This document shows, one piece after another, positions 34,201 to 41,933 of a DNA stretch of 64,000 nt. This stretch comes from Pilimelia anulata (GTDB taxonomy: Bacteria; Actinomycetota; Actinomycetes; Mycobacteriales; Micromonosporaceae): assembly GCF_014647895.1 (NCBI RefSeq), contig NZ_BMQB01000006.1:62001-126000 (forward strand), given 5' to 3'. Every line of letters starts with the position of its first letter. Within the stretch, counting starts at the first letter, position 1. The notes below the pieces were generated by a model. That model searched no databases, was not told the DNA's origin, and was given only the letters and a program-made list of their open reading frames with translations. Both the position numbers and the translations under genes were made by a program.

Positions 34201-35769
34201 GTGGCGCAACCGGATGTGACGGTGGTCGTCGCCGTCTACAACACGATGCCGTACCTGACCCGGTGCCTGGAGTCCCTGGTGAACCAGAGCATCGGGGCGG
34301 ACCGCATGGAGGTCATCGCGGTCGACGACGGGTCCACCGACGGCAGCGGGGCGGAGCTGGACCGGTTCGCCGCCCGGTACCCCGAGCTGGTCCGGGTCCG
34401 CCACCAGCCGAACTCCGGCGGCCCGGCCGAGCCGAGCAACCGCGCGCTGGAGGAGGCCACCGGCCGGTACGTGCTGTTCGTCGGCGCGGACGACTACCTG
34501 GGCCCGCAGGCGCTGTACCGGATGGTCGCGATGGCCGACCGCAGCGGCGCCGACGTGACCCTGGGCCGGGTGGTCGGGGTGAACGGCCGGTACGTGGACC
34601 AGCAGATCTTCGAGCGCAACGCCGACGACGTGGACCTGTACGACTCGGCGCTGCCGTGGTCGCTGGCCAACACGAAGCTGTTCCGCCGGGCGCTGCTGGA
34701 CAAGTACGAGCTGCGCTTCCCGACCGACATGCCGATGCTCAGCGACCAGCCGTTCACGCTGGAGGCGATGGTCCGGGCGGAGCGGATCGCGGTGGTCGCC
34801 GACTACGCCTGCTACTACGCGGTCCGCCGGCTGGACTTCAGCAACATCACCTTCAAGCCGCGGCGCAGCGACGTGAAGCTGGACTGCGTCGGCAAGCTGA
34901 TGGACTTCGTCGCCGAGCTGATCCCGGCGGGCCCGAAGCGGGACGCGATCCTGCTCCGGCACTTCCGCTGGGAGGTGGCGACGCTGATCGGCCGCGACTT
35001 CCCGAACCAGGACGCGGCGACCCAGCGGCGCATCCACGAGGGCGTGCGCCACCTGGCCGACCGGTACCTGACCGACGGGCTGCGCGAACGGCTGTTCGTG
35101 CCGGAGCGGGTCCGGATCGCGTACGCCCAGCACACGCCCCTGGCGGAGCTGCTGGCGTTCCTGCGGGTGCAGCAGGACGAGGCCGACCCGCCGCTGGTGG
35201 TCGACGGCGGGCGGGAGTACGTCGCGTACCCCGGCTTCCGCGACCCGCGGCTGCGGCTGCCGGACGACGTGTTCGCGCTCAGCCCGGCGATGGCCGTGGA
35301 CTGGCTGGCCCGGCTGGACACGGTCGGCCTGAGCTGGGCCGGCGGCCGGACCGGCCGGCTTACCGTGCACGCGCACAGCACCCGGCGGCAGCTCGCCGAC
35401 CTGCCGCGCGGTGACCTGAGCATCCGGGCCGGCGACGCCCGGGCCACCGTGCTGGCGGACGCCGACGAGGCCGGTACCCGTGTGCGTGGTTCGTTCCAGT
35501 TCACCGACTTTTTTGATGAATCGTCCCACCTGGGCAGCGTGCGGGTCGTTGAAGCCAGCGTCACCGTCGCCGGCCGCACCGGTACCGCCGGGCTGCGCGC
35601 CCCACGCGGCCTCGGCGCCCGGCGGGTCCTGCACCGCCGCGGCGCCCGCCTGTACGTCGTCACGCTCACCGCGAACCACCACGGCCGCCTGGTCGTCGCC
35701 ATCGCCCCGGTCACGCCCGGTCGGGTGATCCGCCGGCTGATCAGCCGGTCCCGAGGAGGAAAACCATGA
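34201..35769 (+). CDS. Family 2 glycosyltransferase
   Basis: A 522-aa protein. Residues 1-230 are a GT-A catalytic domain: VTVVVAVYNTMPYLTRCLESL, the nucleotide-binding VIAVDDGSTDGS, the SGGPAEPSNRALEEATG segment and FVGADDYL holding the DxD-type metal site. The remaining 290 residues have a helical part with HFRWEVATLIGRDF and an all-beta end like those of teichoic-acid-type GT2 polymerases. GTG 34201 follows the previous stop without a gap. At the 3' end, GAGGAGGAAAACC inside the gene is the ribosome site of the next one. Confidence 0.88.
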   Translation: MAQPDVTVVVAVYNTMPYLTRCLESLVNQSIGADRMEVIAVDDGSTDGSGAELDRFAARYPELVRVRHQPNSGGPAEPSNRALEEATGRYVLFVGADDYLGPQALYRMVAMADRSGADVTLGRVVGVNGRYVDQQIFERNADDVDLYDSALPWSLANTKLFRRALLDKYELRFPTDMPMLSDQPFTLEAMVRAERIAVVADYACYYAVRRLDFSNITFKPRRSDVKLDCVGKLMDFVAELIPAGPKRDAILLRHFRWEVATLIGRDFPNQDAATQRRIHEGVRHLADRYLTDGLRERLFVPERVRIAYAQHTPLAELLAFLRVQQDEADPPLVVDGGREYVAYPGFRDPRLRLPDDVFALSPAMAVDWLARLDTVGLSWAGGRTGRLTVHAHSTRRQLADLPRGDLSIRAGDARATVLADADEAGTRVRGSFQFTDFFDESSHLGSVRVVEASVTVAGRTGTAGLRAPRGLGARRVLHRRGARLYVVTLTANHHGRLVVAIAPVTPGRVIRRLISRSRGGKP

Positions 35770-37049
35770 AGATCTGTGTCGTCGCGCTCGGAAAGATCGG
35801 CCTGCCGCTCGCCGTGCAGTTCGCCGCCAAGGGGCACGAGGTCGTCGGCGCCGACGTGTCGGAGCGCGTCGTCGCCCTGGTCAACGAGGGCACCGCGCCC
35901 TTCCCCGGCGAGACCGACCTGGACGTCACCCTCAAGCGGGCGGTCGAGGCCGGCACGATGCGCGCGACCACGGACACCGCCGCCGCCGTCGCCGGGTCCG
36001 AGGCCGTCGTCGTCGTGGTGCCGCTGTTCGTGGACGCCGACGGGGTACCGGACTTCGGCTGGATGGACGCCGCCACCCAGGCCATCGCCAAGGGCCTGCG
36101 CCCCGGCACCCTGGTCAGCTACGAGACCACCCTGCCCGTCGGCACCACCCGCAACCGCTGGGCGCCGATGCTGGAGCAGGGCTCGGGCCTGACCGCCGGC
36201 ACCGACTTCCACCTGGTGTTCAGCCCCGAGCGGGTGCTCACCGGCCGGGTCTTCGCCGACCTGCGCAAGTACCCCAAGCTGGTCGGCGGCATCGACGAGG
36301 GCTCCACCGCCCGCGGCCTCGCCTTCTACGAGCAGGTGCTCGACTTCGACGCCCGCGACGACCTGCCGAAGCCCAACGGCGTGTGGAACATGGGCAACGC
36401 CGAGGCCGCCGAGCTGGCCAAGCTGGCCGAGACCACGTACCGGGACGTCAACATCGGCCTGGCCAACCAGTTCGCCCGCTACGCCGACACGATCGGCGTG
36501 GACGTCAACACCGTGATCGACGCCTGCAACAGCCAGCCGTACAGCCACATCCACCGGCCCGGCATCGCCGTCGGCGGCCACTGCATCCCGGTGTACCCGC
36601 GGCTGTACCTGTGGAACGACCCGGCCGCGACGGTCGTCCGCGCGGCCCGCGAGGCCAACGCGGAGATGCCGGAGTACGCGGTGCAGCTCCTCGCCGACGC
36701 GTACGGCGACCTGACCGACGCCGAGGTGCTGGTGCTGGGCGCCGCGTACCGGGGCGGGGTGAAGGAGACCGCGTTCTCCGGGGTGTTCCCGACGGTCGCG
36801 GCGCTGCGGGCCCGCGGGGCGCAGCCGTACGTGTCGGACCCGATGTACACGCCGGAGGAGCTGGCCGCGCTCGGGCTGCCGGCGTACTCGGGGCAGCCGG
36901 TGACGGCGGTGGTGGTGCAGGCGGACCACGCGGAGTACCGGACGCTGGGCCTGAAGGACCTGCCGGGCGTACGGGTGATCGTGGACGGCCGCCGGGTCAC
37001 CGACCCGGACCGCTGGACCGGCGCCCACCACGAGGTCATCGGCGGCTGA
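35766..37049 (+). CDS. UDP-N-acetylhexosamine 6-dehydrogenase (WecC/WbpA-like)
   Basis: A 427-aa NAD-dependent four-electron dehydrogenase oxidising C6 of a UDP-HexNAc to the uronic acid. It has the N-terminal Rossmann motif VVALGKIGLPLAVQFAAKG, SYETTLPVGTTR, FSPERVLTGRVF as in WecC, AELAKLAETTYRDVNI with the catalytic Lys/Asp region, and GIAVGGHCIPVYP with the catalytic Cys. ATG 35766 overlaps the preceding stop. With the oxidoreductase, aminotransferase and acetyltransferase nearby it would make UDP-GlcNAcA, the entry to the 2,3-diacetamido-uronic acid route. With the 2-epimerase at 60803 alone it could instead give UDP-ManNAcA. Confidence 0.9.
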   Translation: MKICVVALGKIGLPLAVQFAAKGHEVVGADVSERVVALVNEGTAPFPGETDLDVTLKRAVEAGTMRATTDTAAAVAGSEAVVVVVPLFVDADGVPDFGWMDAATQAIAKGLRPGTLVSYETTLPVGTTRNRWAPMLEQGSGLTAGTDFHLVFSPERVLTGRVFADLRKYPKLVGGIDEGSTARGLAFYEQVLDFDARDDLPKPNGVWNMGNAEAAELAKLAETTYRDVNIGLANQFARYADTIGVDVNTVIDACNSQPYSHIHRPGIAVGGHCIPVYPRLYLWNDPAATVVRAAREANAEMPEYAVQLLADAYGDLTDAEVLVLGAAYRGGVKETAFSGVFPTVAALRARGAQPYVSDPMYTPEELAALGLPAYSGQPVTAVVVQADHAEYRTLGLKDLPGVRVIVDGRRVTDPDRWTGAHHEVIGG

Positions 37050-37058
37050 AACGTCCTT

Positions 37059-37100
37059 GCCGCCATGCCTGCACAGCCGCCGGAGTGCAGGCATGGCGGC
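37059..37100 (+). terminator. 16-bp perfect stem-loop after the UDP-sugar dehydrogenase gene
   Basis: GCCGCCATGCCTGCAC (37059-37074) and its exact complement (37085-37100) flank a 10-nt loop, starting 9 nt after the dehydrogenase stop. It should terminate the 32611-37049 transcript. There is no T-run, and the right arm contains the start codon of the antitoxin-like remnant that follows, so a regulatory role is also possible. Confidence 0.65.
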
Positions 37101-37239
37101 GGTGACCATTCGGAACGTTCCCGACGACGTGTACCACGCGCTGGCCGGCCGGGCCGCTCGGAGCGGCAGGTCGCTACAGGAGTACCCCATCCACGAACCG
37201 GCGGGCCTCCTGACCGACCGCGACGCCAACCGCCCCTGA
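37093..37239 (+). pseudogene. FitA-like ribbon-helix-helix antitoxin remnant
   Basis: A 48-codon frame whose first 30 residues (AAVTIRNVPDDVYHALAGRA, then SGRSLQEY) match the ribbon-helix-helix DNA-binding unit of FitA/VapB-type antitoxins. After SLQEY the similarity stops, and the frame ends 19 codons later without the toxin-binding tail. Intact relatives are 75-90 aa. No PIN-domain toxin gene follows. Its start codon lies in the right arm of a 16-bp hairpin. It is most likely a decayed toxin-antitoxin locus. Confidence 0.6.
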
Positions 37240-37287
37240 CCGCCCCTTCGGCCGCCGAGCTGCGTGCGCGCCTTCGGCCACGGGTGA

Positions 37288-38211
37288 TCAGCGGGCGACG
37301 GCCAGCTTGTACAGGGCGGTGAGCTGGGCGTTCGCCGCGTGCGTCAGCGCCACCGGGTCCACGTTGGCCGCCGTGTCGCAGGCCCGGTGGTAGCACCCGT
37401 CGTACGGCTGCCCGGCCGTCCCGCCCCACTTGCCCGCCTGCGCCTCCGTCTTCTTCGCCCCCGCGCCGCCGTTCACCCCGGTCGCCGGCAGCCCGGCCGT
37501 GTCGAAGCCGACGTTGTCCGAGCGCCGGGCCAGCTCCACGCTCTCCTCGACCGGTACGCCCCTGGCGTCGTAGTACTCGCGGAACAGCGTCCCCAGCGGC
37601 GTGGCCGGGTTGTTGACGAAGTAGCCGCCGTTGGGCGAGCCGACCATCTCGAAGTTCAGGTACCCCTTGATCCGCGCCCGGGCGGCGGCGTCGAGCCCGC
37701 GCACGTAGTGCAGCGACCCGACCATCCCCGGCTCCTCGTCGCCCCAGAACGCGAACCGGACCCGCGCGGCCAGCGCCGGCTTCCGCTCGGCGAGCACCAG
37801 CGCGGTCTCCAGGACGGTCGCCACCGCCGCCGCGTTGTCGTTGAGGCCGGGCGTGGTCGAGACGCTGTCCAGGTGGGCGCCGAACAGGTAGAGCCGCTGC
37901 GGGTCGCCGCCGGTACTGTCGGCGAACAGGTTGACGCCCTTGCACTTCGGCGGGCAGCCCTGCGTGCTCACCTCGTAGCCGGCGGCGCGCAACGCCCCGG
38001 CGACGTGCTGGCGCAGCGCCACCTCGCCGGGGCTGCCGGTCAGCCGGTGGCCGCCGTTCTCCGCGGTGATCCGGGCGAACGTGGCCAGGTGCGCCCGCAG
38101 CGATTCCAGCGTGATCGTCGGGATGTCGGCCGGCGCGGGCCGCGCCGCGGCCGGGGCGGCGGCGCCTGTCAGGAGCAGGGCTATCGCCATCGGTACGGCG
38201 CTGCGGCGCAT
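37288..38211 (-). CDS. Secreted M28 family zinc aminopeptidase
   Basis: A 307-aa exported peptidase resembling the Streptomyces griseus aminopeptidase. The signal peptide spans residues 1-25 ([21 protein letters not shown]). Zinc ligands lie in GAHLDSV (His, and the adjacent Asp), GLNDNAAA (bridging Asp), FWGDEEPGMVGS (catalytic and ligand Glu), SDNVGFDTAG (Asp) and CYHRACDT (His). The start is ATG 38211 with CGGGAGGTCC upstream, which gives the proper signal peptide; longer in-frame starts do not. It is monocistronic, and probably releases N-terminal hydrophobic amino acids outside the cell. Confidence 0.92.
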   Translation of the reverse strand: MRRSAVPMAIALLLTGAAAPAAARPAPADIPTITLESLRAHLATFARITAENGGHRLTGSPGEVALRQHVAGALRAAGYEVSTQGCPPKCKGVNLFADSTGGDPQRLYLFGAHLDSVSTTPGLNDNAAAVATVLETALVLAERKPALAARVRFAFWGDEEPGMVGSLHYVRGLDAAARARIKGYLNFEMVGSPNGGYFVNNPATPLGTLFREYYDARGVPVEESVELARRSDNVGFDTAGLPATGVNGGAGAKKTEAQAGKWGGTAGQPYDGCYHRACDTAANVDPVALTHAANAQLTALYKLAVAR

Positions 38212-38272
38212 GGGTGGACCTCCCGCGGGTATGCCGCGACGGTATGGCCGCCCGGCGCCGCCGGACAACGTG

Positions 38273-38296
38273 CGGACCGGTTTCGTGGCCGGTCCG
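38273..38296 (-). terminator. Possible terminator hairpin
   Basis: CGGACCGG (38273-38280) pairs with CCGGTCCG (38289-38296) around an 8-nt loop. It lies downstream of the minus-strand gene ending at 38328 and upstream of the M28 gene. It lacks a T-run. Confidence 0.35.
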
Positions 38297-38327
38297 TTGC
38301 CCGCTATGCGCGGCAGCCCGCCGGCGG

Positions 38328-38819
38328 CTATGACCCGGCGGCGGCGAGCAGTGCGGGCGGGCGGTCCGAGGCCGGCCAGACGTACGGGAGGCCGGGCGGG
38401 GTGTCGGCGAACCGGTCGCCGTAGTGCGCCGGGTCCTTGGTCAGCAGCGACGACCGGTGGCTGCGGTGGAACTCCTCGTCGCCGAGCCACGGCGGCAGGT
38501 CGCCGGCCGCCGCCAGCTCCGCCCGGGTCCGCACCGCCGCCGGCCCGCCGGCCGCGACCAGGTCGGCCGCGAGCGTCCCGGCGCAGGTGTCGGCCCGCCC
38601 GGTCGCGCACCACACGGCGCACATGTCGAGGCCGTACCGGACCAGCGCCTCCTCGTACCCGGACCACATCTTGACCGCCGGGTGGTGCCGCCAGCCGTAC
38701 CCCGGCACGGTCAGGCCGCGCAGCACCTGGATGGTCTCCACCCGCTGCTTGCCCAGGCGCCGCTGGTCGAGCGCCAGCGCGCTGTCCCGGAAATCGGGGT
38801 ACGGCAGGAACGTCTGCAT
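38328..38819 (-). CDS. MSMEG_6728-type / pyrimidine-dimer glycosylase-like protein
   Basis: A 163-aa protein starting MQTFLPYPDFRDSALALDQRRLGKQRVE. It then has GWRHHPAVKMWSGYEEALVRYG and ends with the FHRSHRSSLLTKDPAHYGDRF and YVWPAS segments. This is the pattern I know as the MSMEG_6728 family, a branch of the Pyr_excise (T4 endonuclease V-like) superfamily. It may recognise damaged or modified DNA, but activity of this branch is not established to my knowledge. It lies alone between the M28 gene and the glycan acetyltransferase, 38 nt downstream of the latter's stop on the same strand. Confidence 0.78.
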   Translation of the reverse strand: MQTFLPYPDFRDSALALDQRRLGKQRVETIQVLRGLTVPGYGWRHHPAVKMWSGYEEALVRYGLDMCAVWCATGRADTCAGTLAADLVAAGGPAAVRTRAELAAAGDLPPWLGDEEFHRSHRSSLLTKDPAHYGDRFADTPPGLPYVWPASDRPPALLAAAGS

Positions 38820-38857
38820 CCTCCCGTTCTACCCCGTACCGCCGGCGGCCACGCCCC

Positions 38858-39373
38858 TCAGCGGGCAGGCGGGGCGGCCGGGTCGCGGGAGATCACGTTG
38901 CCCTTCTCGTCCACCCAGCCGCGCGGCCGGGCCGGGTTGCCGGCGACGAGCTGGTACGGCGCCACGTCCTTGGTGACCACCGAGCCGGCGGCGACCATCG
39001 CGTACTCGCCGACGGTGATCCCGCAGATCAGGGTGGCGTTGGCGCCGATCGACGCGCCGCGCCGGACCAGCGTCGGGGTGATCTCCCAGTCGGGGTTCTG
39101 CGCCCGCGGGCGGAAGTCGTTGGTGAACACCGCGCACGGGCCGACGAAGACCTCGTCCTCGATCGTCACGCCCCGGTACACCGACACGTTGTTCTGGATC
39201 TTCACCCGGTCGCCGACGACGGCGCCCGCGTCGACGTAGACGTTGCGGCCGATCACGCAGTCCGCGCCGATCGTGGCCGTGGACCGCACGTGCGCGATGT
39301 GCCAGATCTTCGTGCCGGCGCCGACGGCGGCCCCGGACTCGACGTCCGCGCTCGGGTGGGCAAAGAAGTCCAT
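38858..39373 (-). CDS. Left-handed beta-helix N-acetyltransferase (WbpD/WlbB-like)
   Basis: A 171-aa hexapeptide-repeat enzyme. Repeats run from about residue 9 (ADVESGAAVGAGTKIWHIAHV) through IGADCVIGRNVYVDAGAVVG and IEDEVFVGPCAVFTND, then RRGASIGANATLICGITVGE. VAGNPAR near the end contacts acetyl-CoA. The FTNDFRPRAQN loop is that of WbpD/WlbB, which acetylate the 3-amino group of UDP-GlcNAc3NA. ATG 39373 has GAGAGCGAG upstream and lies 12 nt after the ABC ATPase stop. All other steps of the route are encoded within 25 kb, supporting the assignment. Confidence 0.82.
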   Translation of the reverse strand: MDFFAHPSADVESGAAVGAGTKIWHIAHVRSTATIGADCVIGRNVYVDAGAVVGDRVKIQNNVSVYRGVTIEDEVFVGPCAVFTNDFRPRAQNPDWEITPTLVRRGASIGANATLICGITVGEYAMVAAGSVVTKDVAPYQLVAGNPARPRGWVDEKGNVISRDPAAPPAR

Positions 39374-39384
39374 CGGCTCGCTCT

Positions 39385-40194
39385 CTACTTGTTCATGTAG
39401 GACTCGTACTCGCGGCACACGTCGGCCGTCGGGCCGTCCGCGCGGATCAGGCCGCTCTCCAGCCAGATCGTCCGCTCGCAGGTGGTCTTGATCGTGCCGA
39501 TCGCGTGGCTGACCAGGAACACCGTCCCGGCCTCGGCCCGCAGCTCGCGCACCCGCCCCTCGCTGCGCCGGCGGAACCGGGCGTCGCCGGTGGCCAGCGC
39601 CTCGTCGATGAGCAGTACGTCGTGCTTCTTGGCCGCCGCGATCGAGAAGCGCAGCCGGGCGGACATGCCGGAGGAGTACGTGCGCATCGGCAGCGAGGAG
39701 AAGTCGCCCCGGTCGTTGATCCCGGAGAACTTGATGATCTCCGGCGTCCGGACCTTGACCTCCTCGGGCGACATGCCCATGGCCAGGCAGCCCAGCGCCA
39801 CGTTGCGCTCGCCGGTGAGGTCGTTCTGCAGCGCGGCGTTGACCCCGAGCAGCGACGGCTGCCCCTGGGTGTAGATGTGGCCGCGCTCGACCGGGAGCAG
39901 GCCGGCGATGGCCCGCAGGATCGTCGACTTGCCGGAGCCGTTGGAGCCGATCAGGCCGATGGCCTCGCCCCGGTACGCGGTGAAGTTCACGCCCTTGACC
40001 GCGTGCACCTCGGTGACGTTCGGCGCCCGCTTGCCGGTGACCAGCCGGCGCAGGCCGGCGACCGGGGTGTTGCCGGTCGCGCTGCCGGCGCCGTGCACCC
40101 GGTAGACGATGTGCACGTCGTCCACGATCACGGTGGGGATGCGCTCGCCGTCGCTGGTGGTCGCCGCGTCGGCGGCGGTGCTGGCCTCAACCAC
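39385..40194 (-). CDS. Polysaccharide ABC exporter, ATP-binding subunit (Wzt/TagH-like)
   Basis: A 269-aa ATPase with Walker A GSNGSGKST (about residues 84-92), a Q-loop region near LLGVNAALQNDLTGERN, the signature YSSGMSARLRFS and Walker B VLLIDEALATGD. The signature and the ALQNDLTGERN segment are those of the O-antigen/teichoic-acid exporter group. It stops at residue 269 and so lacks the C-terminal carbohydrate-binding domain of some Wzt proteins, suggesting export that does not depend on recognising a capped chain end. It overlaps the permease gene by 8 nt. Confidence 0.9.
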   Translation of the reverse strand: MVEASTAADAATTSDGERIPTVIVDDVHIVYRVHGAGSATGNTPVAGLRRLVTGKRAPNVTEVHAVKGVNFTAYRGEAIGLIGSNGSGKSTILRAIAGLLPVERGHIYTQGQPSLLGVNAALQNDLTGERNVALGCLAMGMSPEEVKVRTPEIIKFSGINDRGDFSSLPMRTYSSGMSARLRFSIAAAKKHDVLLIDEALATGDARFRRRSEGRVRELRAEAGTVFLVSHAIGTIKTTCERTIWLESGLIRADGPTADVCREYESYMNK

Positions 40195-41125
40195 GTCCGT
40201 ACTCCTGTTCGCCGCGCCAGAAGTAGACGAAACCGCCGAGCCCGACCAGCAGGGTCCAGCCCCCGGCCACCAGCCAGGTGACGCCGATCTCGTTGGTCAG
40301 CGGGACTTCCTCCATCATCGCGTGCCGGATCAGCTCGATGTACGCCAGCAGGGGGTTGAAGCCGACCAGCTCGCGGGCCCACGGCGGGAGGTGGTTGGCG
40401 AAGAGGGTCACGCTGTACAGGACGCCGGAGCCGTACATCCAGGTCCGCAGGATGAACGGCATGACCTGCCGCAGGTCCGTGAGCTTCGCGCCCAGCCGGG
40501 CCATCGCCAGGGCCAGCCCGGCGTTGAAGATGGACTGGAGCAGCAGCGCCGGGACGACCAGCAGCCACTGCGCGGTGATCCGCTCGCCGGTCACCAGCAT
40601 GATCCCGGACAGCACCAGCATCGAGGCGATGATGTGCTGGAACTGCACCATCGTCAGCGCCAGCGGCAGGCTGGCCCGGGGGAAGTGCAGCGCCCGGATC
40701 AGGCCGAGGTTGCCGCTGATCGCCGACAGCCCGGCGCTGACCACGGCCGAGGTGAAGGTGAAGAGGAAGATCCCGGCGCACAGGTACCCGATGAAGTTCT
40801 TCATGCCGTGCCCCGCGTGCAGGATCACGCCGAAGATCAGGTAGTACACGAGGGCGTTCGTGACCGGCGTCAGGACCTGCCAGATCCGGCCGAGCTTGGC
40901 GGTGGAGAACTGGGCGATGACCCGGGCGTTGGCGTAGGCGGTGATGAAGTGCCGGTACGCCCAGAGCTGCCGGGTGTAGGCGAGGAGGCCGGGTCGCGCG
41001 CCGGCGACCCCGAGGCCGTGCCGGGCGGCGAGCGCGGCGGCGCCGGGCTCGGTTCGCGTCCCGGCGGTTACCGCCGTTTCGGCCATAGGGGTGGCGCTCC
41101 GATCTTCGTGGCTGGTGGGGCGCAT
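40187..41125 (-). CDS. Polysaccharide ABC exporter, permease subunit (Wzm/TagG-like)
   Basis: A 312-aa ABC-2-type permease with six transmembrane helices: about 85-103, 112-134, 160-180, 190-210, 220-238 and 285-303. The typical amphipathic segment QFSTAKLGRIWQVLTPV comes just before the first. A basic cytoplasmic N-terminus of about 50 residues has an alternative start at ATG 41086. It pairs with the overlapping ATPase gene to export the lipid-linked glycan across the membrane. It is divergent from the TetR gene, with the TetR operator in the 98-bp gap. Confidence 0.88.
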   Translation of the reverse strand: MRPTSHEDRSATPMAETAVTAGTRTEPGAAALAARHGLGVAGARPGLLAYTRQLWAYRHFITAYANARVIAQFSTAKLGRIWQVLTPVTNALVYYLIFGVILHAGHGMKNFIGYLCAGIFLFTFTSAVVSAGLSAISGNLGLIRALHFPRASLPLALTMVQFQHIIASMLVLSGIMLVTGERITAQWLLVVPALLLQSIFNAGLALAMARLGAKLTDLRQVMPFILRTWMYGSGVLYSVTLFANHLPPWARELVGFNPLLAYIELIRHAMMEEVPLTNEIGVTWLVAGGWTLLVGLGGFVYFWRGEQEYGRG

Positions 41126-41197
41126 GACTCAGGGTACGGGGTGCGGCCCGTCCCGGGTCCCCCCACCGTAGGGCATCGGCCCGTCGAGACGCAACCG

Positions 41198-41213
41198 TAG
41201 CGTCGTTACGCTA
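41198..41213. promoter_or_regulatory. Likely TetR operator overlapping the tetR -10 box
   Basis: Perfect palindrome TAGCGT-CGTT-ACGCTA. Its last two bases are the first two of TATAGT (41212-41217), a near-consensus -10 placed 6 nt before the TetR GTG at 41224. Repressor binding here would block tetR transcription and could affect the exporter genes that diverge from 41125. Confidence 0.75.
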
Positions 41214-41217
41214 TAGT
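41212..41217 (+). promoter_or_regulatory. -10 box of leaderless tetR promoter
   Basis: TATAGT lies 6 nt before GTG 41224, so the mRNA would begin at or next to the start codon. No ribosome site is present. Confidence 0.7.
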
Positions 41218-41223
41218 GCGTAC

Positions 41224-41859
41224 GTGGCGATCACCGAGAACCGACGTCCCTCCGGCACCGGCCGGGCCCCGGCGGGCGCCGCGGTGCTCCGCGACGAGGT
41301 CACCACGGCGATCCGCGGCGCGGTCATGAAAGAGCTGGCCGACGTCGGGTACGGGCGGCTCTCCATCGAGGCCGTGGCCCGCCGCGCCGGCGTCGGCAAG
41401 ACCGCGATCTACCGCCGCTGGCCGTCGAAGCTGGACATGGTCATCGAGATCGTCTCGGCCATCGCCGGGCAGCGGCTGCCGCTGCCGGACACCGGCACCC
41501 TCCGCGACGACCTGCGGGTACTGCTCCAGGCCCTCGCCCTGGGCCTGCGCCACCCGCTCGCCTCGCAGATCATCCCCGACCTGCTCGCCGAGGCCGCCCG
41601 CACGCCGCAGATCGCCGAGACGCTGCTGGACACGCTGCGGACCCACCAGCGCGACATCGCCGCCCGGATCGTCGGCCGGGCCGTCGAGCGCGGCGAGCTG
41701 CCGGCGGCGGCGTCGACCGAGCTTGCCGTCGACCTCATCCTCGGGCCGCTGTACTGGCGGGCCGCGATCGTCCGCACCCCGATCGCGCCCGCGTACCTCG
41801 ACTCGCTCGCCGACGCCGTCGTTGTATCCCTGGGCGGCCGCGTCCGCACCGAACCGTAA
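41224..41859 (+). CDS. TetR family transcriptional regulator
   Basis: A 211-aa regulator. The HTH lies at about residues 28-72 (AVMKELADVGYGRLSIEAVARRAGVGKTAIYRRW, in two parts, with the recognition helix GKTAIYRRWPSK). The C-terminal domain, with ILGPLYWRAAIVRTPI, is of the type found in many actinobacterial TetR proteins of unknown ligand. It is flanked by the exporter operon on one side and the aminotransferase/oxidoreductase genes on the other, and is probably the local regulator of this glycan locus. A perfect palindrome at its own promoter supports autorepression. Confidence 0.9.
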   Translation: MAITENRRPSGTGRAPAGAAVLRDEVTTAIRGAVMKELADVGYGRLSIEAVARRAGVGKTAIYRRWPSKLDMVIEIVSAIAGQRLPLPDTGTLRDDLRVLLQALALGLRHPLASQIIPDLLAEAARTPQIAETLLDTLRTHQRDIAARIVGRAVERGELPAAASTELAVDLILGPLYWRAAIVRTPIAPAYLDSLADAVVVSLGGRVRTEP

Positions 41860-41933
41860 CCATTACCACCTGACCTGCGGGAACAGCCTGCGGCTACGCT
41901 GGCACGGCCCGCACCACCAGCGAAGGAGAGCCC

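Noticed and set aside
30580..35682. A 1,700-codon minus-strand frame opposite the first glycosyltransferase operon
   Set aside because: Low-complexity shadow of three well-supported plus-strand genes and of mutY in another frame.
37288..38667. Longer M28 peptidase frame reaching 38667
   Set aside because: The extension lacks a signal peptide and overlaps the pyrimidine-dimer-glycosylase-like gene; ATG 38211 gives a proper signal sequence and ribosome site.
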